Positions 1 through 11,000 of a stretch of DNA of 29,034 bases are shown here, piece by piece; the first letter of the stretch is position 1; every line of letters begins with the position of its first letter. The notes beneath the pieces were generated by a model. The model made no database searches. It had not been told where the DNA came from and worked only from the letters and a program-made list of their open reading frames with translations. Position numbers and translations under genes: made by a program. This stretch comes from Hypsibius dujardini (Eukaryota; Tardigrada; Eutardigrada; Parachela; Hypsibiidae): contig LRSR01001432.1 of NCBI GenBank assembly GCA_001579985.1, positions 1 through 29,034 on the forward strand. Reading direction: 5' to 3'.

Positions 1-1281
1 CAACCAGTGCAACTGTACGAGGTAGTCCAGCAAGGCCGATCCTTCATCAGCTTCAGTTTCATCCACGCTTTTGGTGGAGCTGGTGCCGCTAATTCGGTCA
101 TCGTCAAAACGGGTGTGGCCAATGCAGCTGGAGTTGTCATAGCCACAACGAGCGGAAAGCTTTGTCAGAATGGAGACCAGTCCTGTTTGGCACCCGCCGT
201 TCACACCCTGGTAGGGGCCTCACTCACACAGTGCACACCATTTCGGACACAAGATCAGCTGGCGGTTCAGTTGATTACCGGCTGGTTTGACGGCACCACC
301 TCCTACGTCATTTTTGCTTCACCCTACACCGACAATTCACCCATCTTCGGACTACAGCTTTTCCGCCTGGTCACAGTACCAAATGGAGAGTGCCACCTCG
401 AGTTCGTTCAGGACGTTCTGGCTGGAGAAGCTATTTGCGGTCAGTGGTAGATGCTGGTGTCTGTCTTCCTGTCTGCCTATCTGTCTGTATGTTTCTAGGT
501 TTGTCTGCTTGTTTGCCTTTCTCCCTGTCTATTTGCCTGCCTGTCCGTGTGTCTTTCAGTCAATTGCAGTTTTTTATTCTGTTGAATTAAGGCGTCCGAT
601 CAGTGGAAATTGTTCAAGCGCTCGGTGCAAAGACGGTGCTGCTGGTAGCCCGCCAACGATGCCCAGATCCCCAAACCGGCATGATTCCCCCCAACGAAGC
701 TAACGTAATCATCAAGCTGTGGGATCCGGAAACCAAACAGTTCCTCTACCCAGCCGCCGTGCGGGAGCTGGCGGACACCACCGGGGTTAGACTCTCTACT
801 GGTTTGAAGTTAAGTTGATTTTTCGTATTTATGTGACATTGTTTCTCGCACAGGTCTTGTCCATTAGCTCCATTTCTGGTCAGTTTTTCCTGTGCCAACG
901 AGAGTCCTCTCCATCCACAATCCATACAACTCTCCTCCCTGCAGGTATTGTCCGATATTTAGACCTAGGAACATGAGGTGGGCATCAAACTGCCTGCCGC
1001 TAATTGTTTTACTTTTTCAACCAACAGATTCTCGGGTGGTGAGCACGGTGAGAGTGTACAATCAAGCCATCGTCAAGACCGTGCAATCGAGGAACGGTGA
1101 TGTCTTCCTGACTCATGTCACCAGCATCGGCTCAGGTAGCGAATCTTCCACCTTCGTGGGCAACTGTTAAATTGATGCCTTCCATTTGAGAAGTTCTTAA
1201 TGGCTACGGTTGTTGCTGCAGTTGTGGTGGACTGGCTCTCTTGCCTGCTCAATCAACAACGTCCCTCCAATTATTCCATGA
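1..1281 (+). other. Cys-containing N-terminal region of gene 1
   Basis: Exons 1-5 encode about 293 residues with eight cysteines, an even number that suits disulfides in a secreted protein. Alternating hydrophobic segments suggest an all-beta fold. The intron after codon GGG at 785 is phase 0 and sits directly before a short strand ending in FFLC. A similarly placed phase 0 intron occurs in gene 2 at 5700/5985, which is one reason to suspect the two genes are related. I cannot name a domain from sequence alone. Confidence 0.4.
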
Positions 1282-3843
1282 GTGAGTGCGATGAAGCTGG
1301 ACTTATTTTGATTGATTAGCTTGCTTGAATTTAAATAAACAATATATACATTTAAATCCACCGTTAAAATGTAACAATTTAAGTTAATTAAAAGAAAGAT
1401 ATTTTAAATAAAGTGTTCTAACATTCAAAGTAAATTTAGTTATTTTAAAGAGGCATATGCCTCTAATTATCGATTTCTATTTTTGTGACATTAAAGAAAA
1501 TACGTATGTATTTTATTTAAAACCAAAAGCCTCCTGCTGGACAATTCAAAATATCTTTGAAATATTTTTAGAGAAAATATTTCCGCAGGTGTTGTAGAGG
1601 TGTTGTAGCAATGCTCTCGTTACAGCTCCCTATGGAAATCAAGGAGGGAAGGTGCAGTCTCGCAATCCCTACCGCGACAACAGCAACTCCCTCGGCAGAC
1701 CGCTTACCGCTCCCTATTCCAACCGTGCCAACGGTGCCAGTGGAAATAATTACATACGACAACCCAGCGCCGCTCGTTACAGTCCACGAGGACCAGGTAA
1801 CTATTTAGTATATAGTGTTTTTTTAAAGATTTTATACAAGTTTTTTACTTTTGGGGAAAATATATCTGACTTTTTTAATTGCTTTATAGATCCAATTATA
1901 AAAGATACTGATTAATGGATTAACTTTATATTCAATTAATTGTGAAAACTCTCATGGCCCAGTTTTATGTATCTGCAGCAATAAGCAACAACGTGGTGTA
2001 TCCTAATCAACGCCAGGCACAGCCGGCTCCCGCGCCTGCTCCAGCTCCACCAGCGTGGCAGAACGCCCCGCCACCCAATCCTTACATCCCACCGCACATT
2101 GAATCAGGTCCTCAACATCAGCAACCGAGTCCTTACATCGAAGTCGCCCCTCATCAGGAAGCCCCTCTTGCAACTCCTGCACCATATATCCCGCCGCCAC
2201 CAGTGGCCGAACCACCAGCCGCTCCACCACAACAGCCTCCGCAGTATGAGACCTACCAACCACCTCTCCAGCAACAACAATCCGAGGCCTACCAACCGGG
2301 ACACCAACAACCGCAATACGACAACCGACTGTACCAGCCTCAAGCACCGCCGAGCTACCTTCCACCTTGGCAACAACAGCCGTACCAGCCGCCTCGTCAA
2401 GAGTACCACAGCCCTCCGCAGTTGCCTTATGGCAACGGATACGCGGCTCCGAGCCCACAGCCCGTCTACCCGCCTGCTCCTCAAGCACCGTACGGTCTTG
2501 TGCGATCAAATATTGTAACGAAATGAAAATTTCAAGTGTCCTTTTTCAGGACCTACTACAACTTAACGAGATACCGACCGGAAGTTATCCCGCCTCCGCA
2601 ATACCAATGGCCTTCCAACTTGGCCCTGTCCGATGTTAATCCTAACGGCAACATCTACGGAACCCGTCAGCTGCCAATGGCTCCCCAGCAAGAGCCCGTT
2701 CATCAACCACCTCCTCCGCAGTACCTTCCACCGTACGTTCCCTTCCCATCGCTCAACGCTCAGTCAAGGTATCCCACCACCACCGCGCCGGTTCCTGCCG
2801 ACCTTCCGACTCAAGTCACAACTACAACCACCACGACCGAAGCGCCGATGATTGTGGCGGCTGACACAGTCCCTCAAACAGTTCTCTTGCTGGAAGCCAG
2901 TCGTCCTCTTCTCCTAGCGACGGTTCCCCTCGGCAATCTAGGCAGAGAGAAGACAGTCAATCCGACGAAGTCAATATCCACTCCGAAACCTTCTATGCCA
3001 TCCGGTTTGGTGATTCCGGTGGCTGGGGATTCCGCTCAATCGTTCGCTGCTTCCGCTATCAACGTCTTGAAAACCACCGCCTCCGGTAACACTACAGTTC
3101 AGTCGGCGGTGATCACGGAAACTTCCGTGAGTCCGTCAATCCAAGCAGCAACATTTGACAGCACCACCGTAACCGCTGGTGAGGATTCTTCGACCGCTGT
3201 CGCTCTGACGACGGTGGAACCGGAAATAATCCCCTTCGATGCCGCAAAGCTGAGTATTGTGCTGGCAATTCAAAGCGCTGACAAAAATCCTGGTTCCCGG
3301 GAAACTATCCCGCTCATCGGTGTCCCGCACGTCAGCGAAGTGGCAGCAGATTCTTCTAGTTCTGGCACAACGGCGGCTTCAGAGATCGCCAGCACACCAA
3401 GCGTGGCTGTCACGTCGGAAACCACCATCACGACTGTCGAGCCCTCGACTTCTACCGCCTCTTCGTCAACAGAGACGGTAACGGAACCGGCATCCTCCTC
3501 GTCTTTTGCGGCGGTCACGGAGACGACGACGTCTGCCGGGACAACCGAACAGGCTACCTCTCCGCCTGCCTCTTCGGCGACGGAGCCGGCGACCACTATA
3601 CTTGAAGTGACCATCACCGTGCCATCAATTCCTGCGGAAACTTCTGCCGCGGAAACGACAACGGAAACCTTGACGACCAAACCGGCGCCGGAGGAGACAA
3701 CCAATTCAGTCGTGAGTAGCGAGACCAGCACAACTGAAGCTGTTCCGGTGATCCCTCCTCAAGTTAACGCTGATCCAGACCCGGTCGTGGGTGTTTTGCC
3801 TGTCGAAAGCTCCACGGAAGCTACCACCACTGTCGGGGAGTGA
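1..3843 (+). CDS. Secreted-type Pro-rich / mucin-like protein, 3' part (8 exons, 5' end outside window)
   Basis: I do not recognise the family. Exons by frame continuity: <1-439, 604-785, 854-944, 1028-1135, 1222-1281, 1626-1796, 1979-2489, 2550-3843. All junctions are GT-AG, phases match at every join, and the chain is 2,856 nt (951 codons plus TGA at 3841). The frame is open at base 1, so the start and any signal peptide lie upstream. Residues 1-290 hold eight cysteines and strand-like segments such as VIIKLWDPETKQF, which resemble beta-propeller blades (weak inference). Residues about 350-600 (exon 7, start of exon 8) are Pro/Gln/Tyr-rich with PPPQY and YQPP repeats and no cysteine. Residues about 600-951 are Ser/Thr-rich and mucin-like, including a run of Thr near 2818-2840. 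An extracellular matrix, cuticle or mucus role is plausible but not shown. The exon 7 donor (CC|GTACGG) is weak and is chosen because it alone restores frame with the strong exon 8 acceptor. Confidence 0.75.
450..560. repeat. Degenerate CTGT/CTGC tetranucleotide tract in gene 1 intron 1
   Basis: The intron at 440-603 is largely a decayed CTGT/CTGC/CTAT tract with one or two changes per unit. It doubles as a pyrimidine-rich stretch upstream of acceptors. Tracts of the same flavour occur at 17720-18050 and, in complementary orientation, at 15300-15660. Confidence 0.7.
1979..3843 (+). other. Low-complexity Pro/Gln/Tyr-rich then Ser/Thr-rich (mucin-like) region of gene 1
   Basis: Exon 7 and the first quarter of exon 8 are dominated by Pro, Gln, Ala and Tyr, with repeated short motifs such as PPPQY, PYIPP and YQPP. 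From about 2780 onward Ser, Thr, Glu and Val dominate, with TTTTTTEAP and many ETxTT segments, typical of O-glycosylated mucin domains. There is no cysteine and no transmembrane segment before the stop. The reverse strand carries long open frames here (for example 3731-3270 and 2509-2003) only because the biased codons lack complementary stops. Confidence 0.7.
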
Positions 3844-4954
3844 AGGCCGGCGCAAACCTGCCTGAGTCGTCGCCTTGAGAGGCCAGTGCGAGCCTTTGAC
3901 ATGGGCCTTGACAGCACCTAACGGTACACGAGAAAAACCTTTTTCCCATTGAAGGAATTTTTTGGGTTTCTTTGGTCGAGTTGAATGGGTCAGTAGAGAT
4001 TTGAGCAGCTATGGTGAAGGTGTTCAGTTCATTACGGTACGGTATATGAGAGGAAGGGGTAAACTGTAGTTTCATTCATTCGTATTCGTTCGTGCTGCCG
4101 TCACTTTTTTTATATCCTTTTTTATTCTATTTTTTTCCTTTCTCCAAAATCGAAACATAAAACGCAGATGTGAAAAGAGATCGCAAACCCAGTGTTTCTA
4201 TTTGTTTTATGCCACATATTCGAGCTGAAAGAGAATACGGGTCACGCCCTACATAGGACAGGACCATTCCAATATTAACATTCTGGCTCAGGTTTTATTC
4301 TTTTCTGGAACTTTTCATCATGGCAAAATGTTTCTGTTTTTCTAATTTCTTTGTGGTTTGAAATATTTTCTGTTCCACTGGGGTGTACCCTCGGCGTAAG
4401 TCGGTTGATTGTAAAAAAGCCCAGTATAAATGACCTCTTGGAGTTGAGGTGTGAGAGAGTTTTGCCAATTTTGACCGAATGATGAAAATAACAAGATGGA
4501 ATTGATCGATCCGCAATGGCCCATCGAAAGAAAACGCATATTGGCATGCGGTTACATGGGTGTAGTGCTAAATTAAGTGAGTTCATAAGGGATCTGGCCA
4601 GCGAACTCGGATGTGGGAACTCGGATGTCAGCATGCAAGCACACTCTGTGACCTGTCTTATCAGGAATGCATTTTTTCATACCACGCAATATTTCTCGCA
4701 GTCATAACTACAAGCTTCACGCAGCTCATTAATCTCTATCGTACTTTCTCAGCACCGTCATAGTAAGTTTAGTTGCAGTCAGATTGGAGTTTAAACGAGA
4801 GAAAGAGTCTATTGGATATCTTGCGGGTTCATAGCAGGTCCATATCATTGGGATTTGATAGTCATTTTTAATCTTCTACCGGCCTGATTATCTTGTGCTT
4901 TTTCGCAACACCTCAAATATTTTGTGGAAGCTTGCCTTAACAGATCCGCAGAGG
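3844..4954. other. Intergenic spacer between gene 1 and gene 2
   Basis: No convincing coding exon. The first part is the 3' UTR of gene 1; I find no AATAAA, only a CATAAA variant near 4156. The last few hundred bases must hold the promoter and 5' UTR of gene 2. A possible initiator-like TCAGATT lies near 4780 without a TATA box. A possible 5' UTR intron (GTAAGT near 4763 to CCGCAG ending at 4951) is only a guess. Short ORFs at 4516-4707 and on the minus strand at 4275-4634 look like chance. Confidence 0.5.
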
Positions 4955-5012
4955 ATGATGGTGCTTCATCCATTTCGAGCGGCTCTTTGGATCATCCCAC
5001 TTTGGGCTTACC
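4955..5012 (+). other. Signal-peptide exon of gene 2
   Basis: Encodes MMVLHPFRAALWIIPLWAY plus the first base of an Arg codon, followed by a consensus donor C|GTAAGT. A short basic N-region is followed by a hydrophobic core (AALWIIPLWA), as in a secretory signal. The coding start is placed here because the frame joins exactly in phase 1 to the acceptor TTTACAG at 5361. The ORF stays open a short way upstream, but no better Met is seen. Confidence 0.72.
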
Positions 5013-8000
5013 GTAAGTCGGTTGAAGACATGTTTTAGCCTCTTTATGCAATATGGAAAACTCTTTACTGTCTATCGTACAGTAGCTCGAGATTTTTCAG
5101 TTTACTGGTTTGGTTTCCCGTTTTTTTTTCTCTCAAAATGCCATTTTCCTAAGGGCAAGACAACTAGTTGCCTTGTCTTAGGGCCACTTCCGACGTAAAA
5201 CAAACTCAGGAAAGGAAAGCCAGAAGGGGATGTTTGTTTTATTTTTAGAATTTGTAAAGTTATAGTGAAGTGGTGATAGTAAGAGAGTTAACTGAGAAAT
5301 TGGCGAAGGGTTGTTGAAACGGCGATCAGTAGGTTTTTATTTGCTGTAATTTTGTTTACAGGCACGGTGATTGGCGATCATGCCTGTCTACCGGAGCAGC
5401 AACAACTGGGAGAGATCAGTGCCGTTCTGGGCTTCAACAGAATTGGCGGCACAGTGCTCGTTCCCGTGGGTGACGACATGTAAGTCACCCCCTTCTCCGT
5501 TATGTACATGTTTACAATCTACACAAATCGGTTCACTGACATTACTTTTCCACACGTGCAGGTTCGTCTGTGAAGTTCGCGCTGCTGGGAACGACCGGAG
5601 TGGAATTTTCTGCCGTCATCACGACTCCAAGATTGTCTCATACGACCAAGCGGAATGGCAACAAATCATTGCTCTCGACAGCGTCATCACTGGCCTCTGG
5701 GTTCGTAGTGTTCCTTCAACTTGGCTGCCACATATTGTGTTTGACGACGTTATAGAGAATTGAAAGCAAGACTAAACATGATGTAAAATTGACGTGTAGA
5801 GGTCATTGAAGTAGTACTCAAAACATTTAACAACTAATGAGTATTGTAGCAGTTAGGTTGTGTATAGTTTAACATACATAAAAATATGCACACTTTTTTA
5901 TTCGATTTAATACATGTGTTGAGAATAGTTTAATCAAATATTTAAGCCATTAAGTCATATCTACATGTTTTTAATATTTTGAAGGTATCCAATGTCCAGC
6001 AGACCTGCTACGTGGCTGCGGTCACCAAAGCCAACCTGTTGATTTTTTCCGCACGCAAAGATCCCGCCATTTCTTTGCTAGCTTTGGATCCTGTCGCCAC
6101 TTCCTCAAACGCCTATGCGCGTATGTTTATTGATTGTTCAACTACTTCCATGCTGAAATATTTCCATTCCACCAACTTTCTGCTCTATTAATTCCTTGTC
6201 GTGGCTTCAGGTGCTTATCCGTCTCTTGTTATTGCCCCACCACCGCCGCAGCAGTCGTACCGTGGTCCTTCGATCCAGCTGGATCATACCGACCTGACCG
6301 ACAACGAAGAAATGCCAACGCAGACACCTCCACCCACGCCGCCGCCTGCTACCAGTACAACTATCGGGGTGACTCGCCTCTTAAAGCTCGATTCCATTCC
6401 CGTGACTGAAGAACAAAGTGCAGTGACCTACGTCCCCGGTACGTCACTCTAAATATATTCTTTGTTTGTGAGAACTCAAGTAGTGACTGGAGAATTTGTG
6501 TAGGTGCGAAGAAGATCCAAATTCTTCAACCACAAGAACAAACGCCATATCGAGGGCCCCCACTTTACATGGATGAAGAGGATGTCGTCGATAACGATGA
6601 AGTGCCGACCCAAACTATTCCGCCCGTTCCCGTTGTTATCAGCACTACCAGTCAACCCGTCACAATAGATCGATACTTGCAGCTGGAATTGCTAGACCTC
6701 GGCGAACAAAGAACGACTATTGTTCCGGGTGGGTTCATTGCTTTAGCTGTTATATAAATGACAATTGAATTTTTTTCAGATTTTATTTATTTATGAATTA
6801 AGTTTTTTGGGTGCTTACTCTGCTTAATCTCTTGAATGGGAGAATCTGATGGATTATTTTCAGTTTTTATTAATTGCTTTTCAGGTGCGAAAAAGATTGA
6901 AATTCAACAGCCAAGACAGCAAGAAAGGTATCAGTCGCCGTCCATTTACCTCGGACCGGCGGATCTCGAGGACAATGCGGAAGTGCCCGTCCAAACGCCT
7001 CGTCTGGTGTCGGTGGTGATGAGCAAGCCGTACGGGGTTGATCGGTACTTGCAATTAGATTTACTGGATGTAGGAGAGAAAGGCACCACTCCCGGTATGT
7101 TTCCTTCCGCGACTGATTGTGAGTTTAGAATCTCTAACTGAATCCTTCTTATCACACATGCAGGCGCGAAAGAAATTGAAATTCGGCCGATGTCTCACTA
7201 CTCCTCGCCAGCATTACCACTCCAGCAAGTCATCCTTGGTAAGATTTCTCACGAAACCTCAACATAAAATCAATTTAAAATTTGATGGCAATAGCGGCTT
7301 ATTTAATTACAATATTATTGTCAATTCCAAGAAAAATTATTTATCCTTTACTCCATTTTGTATAATTACAATGTTAGTGTTTATGTCGAGAAATGGTTCT
7401 GTGCAGTATAATTTAATTTAAAGTAGGCTAAAAAATGAGTTGTAACATCCAGATTAATATGAATTATCTGTTCAGTCCCTCCACAGTACAACCCACCGCC
7501 CATTTTATTGCCGGGAATCAGGTACAGTAATACTAGCTATAATCCATCCGAATACGACGAAGTGGCTCCTCCAGTTGCCGCCACACCTGCCGCTGTGATG
7601 ATGGTGGAGAACTATCAGCTTGCCCCTCATCCTGCTGCTGTTCCTGCTTATTACCCTCCCCAAAACTCTTCCCTCGACGGTCAATCCCAAGTCCCGCTCC
7701 TCCCACTCATCCTCGCCCAACCAGAACCTTATCCTACCGACAATTCCAACGCCGCACAGTACCTGTCTTCGGGAACCCCGCAAGTCCTTTTCCAGGCACC
7801 CAACGTTCATGAGGTTGCTTCACCAGTAGCGCCATATGCTCCGTACTTTGTCCAACCGTCTCGCCTCATCCCGGAGCTCGATGAAGACTATGCTGAGTTC
7901 CTAATGACCCGAACCACTTCGCCTGTCCCCGTGGAGTCTGCAACCTACATCGATGTACCTGTTGCTCCTGTTGCGCGTCTGCCGGATCAAGAACTTTCCC

Positions 8001-11000
8001 ATCAAACAGCCCCCCAAGGTACGGATTCCGCTCTTTAGTAGCTAAACCTTGAATTTCACTCTTATCTAGTTTGCACTGTACAGTAGTAGCGATTGCCAAT
8101 CCCATTAAGAGTGATGCGAGCCAAATTGAGGAGGAATCTGAGGAGGAACTGACACCAGAAGTCGTGGCGACTCGAGGCACTGTTCCAGCTCAAGACACAA
8201 TGACGCCGGTAGAGACCGCGTATGTTGTGGAACAGGCCACTGTCCGCCCACCAGGAATTCACCTTACCGATGAGCCGATTGATCGGGAACGTGATGGCGA
8301 TCTGGCGGAAGACTATGCCGACGGACGAGAACCTGCTTTCGTTACCTCACCCACACCGGAAGTTTACAGTAAGATGCCTCGCTAGCGAATATATTTTTAC
8401 ATTATTGTAAGCGTCTTGTCACCCCGTTTTGCCATTGTGTGTTATCGTTTCATTTAGTGTGCACAATTTATTGCTCCGAGTTGGCAGTAAAATATGCTTT
8501 GCCACTTTGGCAAGTGACATACTACTGTAGAATGATTTGGCAAGCAAATGCTTAAACCTTAATACGGGCCATTTTTCATATTAATTACATTTCCCATATA
8601 ATAATATTTTTGAGACGCCGTGTGACTTATGGAATAATGGGAATTATTGATAATACAGTAGTTGCTGAGGTCGGGTGTGAAAGGGTGCATCTTGTCATTA
8701 AACCATGTCCGGCTGAGGGAACAAATTCATTCGTACCAGCGCATTTTCTTTAATTTATATTACCAGACGCCAGTTATTTTATATAGTTTTGCAAAACTGG
8801 TCTTCCAAAGTTTTAATAGCAAAAATACTTTGCCATCTTAAATGTCAACCAATTTCTTGCAGAGATATTCCGTACAAACTATACATACAATGTTGTATGC
8901 GGAAGTTGATGCTTCTCTTTTGCAGCAGGATCAGAGCCGCCGGTGGTTACAGAAACCGTCGATCGCGTCTCTTACGGTGACTTTGATTACGAAGAAGTAG
9001 AGCGCCCAACTACACAACAAGGTTCAACAGCTGCGATTTCTGTCGTGCGATGACCCGGAAGATAACTTTTTCTCACTAACAATGTCACTCTTTTTACTGG
9101 CAGGTTCTTACCCCGTCCAACCACCCTGGACAGCAAATGAAACGATGAGAGTCAACGTTCCCGTCAGTTACATCATGCCCATTCCGCCTCAGATTGATCA
9201 GTTTGGGTTTGGAGTCCACCATGACGACTTTGATCCAACTAACATGGACTTTTCCGAAGTCCCAGTAGCAGGTAAATCGCCAATATTAAATGCACTTGCA
9301 ATAAAATCAAAAACATGCGACATAATTCTTTTATATAAAGAAATTTGGCCTTCTCCATCATGTGTAATATCCGTGTAATGTAATAAATTTAAATTGGAAT
9401 CTCCTTGATATACAGTGTATTTGACCTGCTAATTGTAAATGCAGTAGAGTAAATGATTAATTGTTACAAATACTCCCAGCGAAATACATGACAGACTAAA
9501 AAAGCACGCTACCTAGAATATATTTGGACTAAATGAAATTGATAGGAGAATATTTTTCGATTTAATTATAATGCTATGTACAATCTGAAAACAGAATCGG
9601 GATTTTCAAGCTACCCACCGACAGCAAAAAGTACGAGCCCATCACCGGTACCGGCACCCCCAGCAATCGAGCAGATAGGAACGACCGTACTGCCGGTCGT
9701 ACGTGGTGTTACTGGTGACGCTGACTACGAGGAAATTCCAAGTAATATTTTATTTTTATTCATAAAGTGTACCTTATCTTCATTTAATTTATTTCCAGTA
9801 TAAATGAGACATAAAAGAAAGAACATTTACAAAACAAATTTTTCTCTCGTTGTAGTGGCATCGTGGCAACACAGTCAACAGGTGGCGCTGCCGATGTCAT
9901 CGCCGACCTGGGTCTTTTACAACGGAAGTCTTCCATCCGCTATAAATGCTCTGCCCGATGAGTCGCAGATGATTTGGTCTTCCATCCCTCCCAACGGATT
10001 GAATATACCTTCCCAGATGGCTGGTATGTCCTGCCAGTAAAACTTTCAATTCCGCTTATAATATTTGTACTTGAGAAATGAGATTGATTGCAGTAAGAAT
10101 GCCAGTTATTTTGCATTTCCTTAGATCCGTCCGTACCTGGAATTAGGGCGTCACCCGAAGAAGCCATTGAGGACGACGAGGCAGACATCGAATCATCCTT
10201 CCGACCCAGCCAAGGTTCCCCGATCTCACCCAACACAAACTACAGCGTCGGAGACCGGACGATGACACTGGAATCAGTGTACGGTCGACCAATGGTCATT
10301 GTCAAGACTCAACCTGGAGAAAACGTCACCGGCCCTCGTGTTCAAGTTTACCTGGACGAAACGGCCGACGTCGGACAGTACCTTCTCAATCCTGTTCAGT
10401 TCCCCGCCGTTCTCGTTCAACAGATCGAACACGTTGAGGGTTCTCAATCGTCTCTTCCCTTTCCGTTACTTGGCCCCGGTAAAAGACCTTGACCTTTTGG
10501 AATTGGCAAGACATTAACTTACTGTGTTGTATTTCTTAGTCCGATCGTATAACGTTCACCATCGTTTTGTCACCACTCATCGCGATTCTATTCCAGACCA
10601 ACAGCAGCAGTCGGAGAGTCCAGCCGATCTTCCCCCGGGTTCGCAATCAATCGGTCTGAACATTCTCGACGTACCGGATGAGGACTACACCGAAATTCAA
10701 CCGGGTCCTCCACTTCCGACCGTCCAACCCGGCACTGGACCGAAAAACGGAACAGTTCAGCCTGCCCCTGGCCAGTTCGTCTCTCTCAGTCCCTCAGTCG
10801 AAGTGAGCGAAGCACTGCCGAGCCAACCCCGTGTCCACTACCTGGACGTCAACCTGAACAGGGACTCCATTGACTTGGAAGATTACTCCGAGGTAGATGT
10901 CGGTAAAACAAGCCCTCCACCGACGGTTCCCGTCGCCGAATTTGTGCCATCATCAAGTAGTCCGATTGCCCCAGTTCCCGCAATCCGTTACACAAATGAA

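Noticed and set aside
2003-3731. Minus-strand ORFs of 126-168 codons opposite gene 1 exons 7-8
   Set aside because: Shadows of biased Pro/Gln and Ser/Thr codons on the plus strand.
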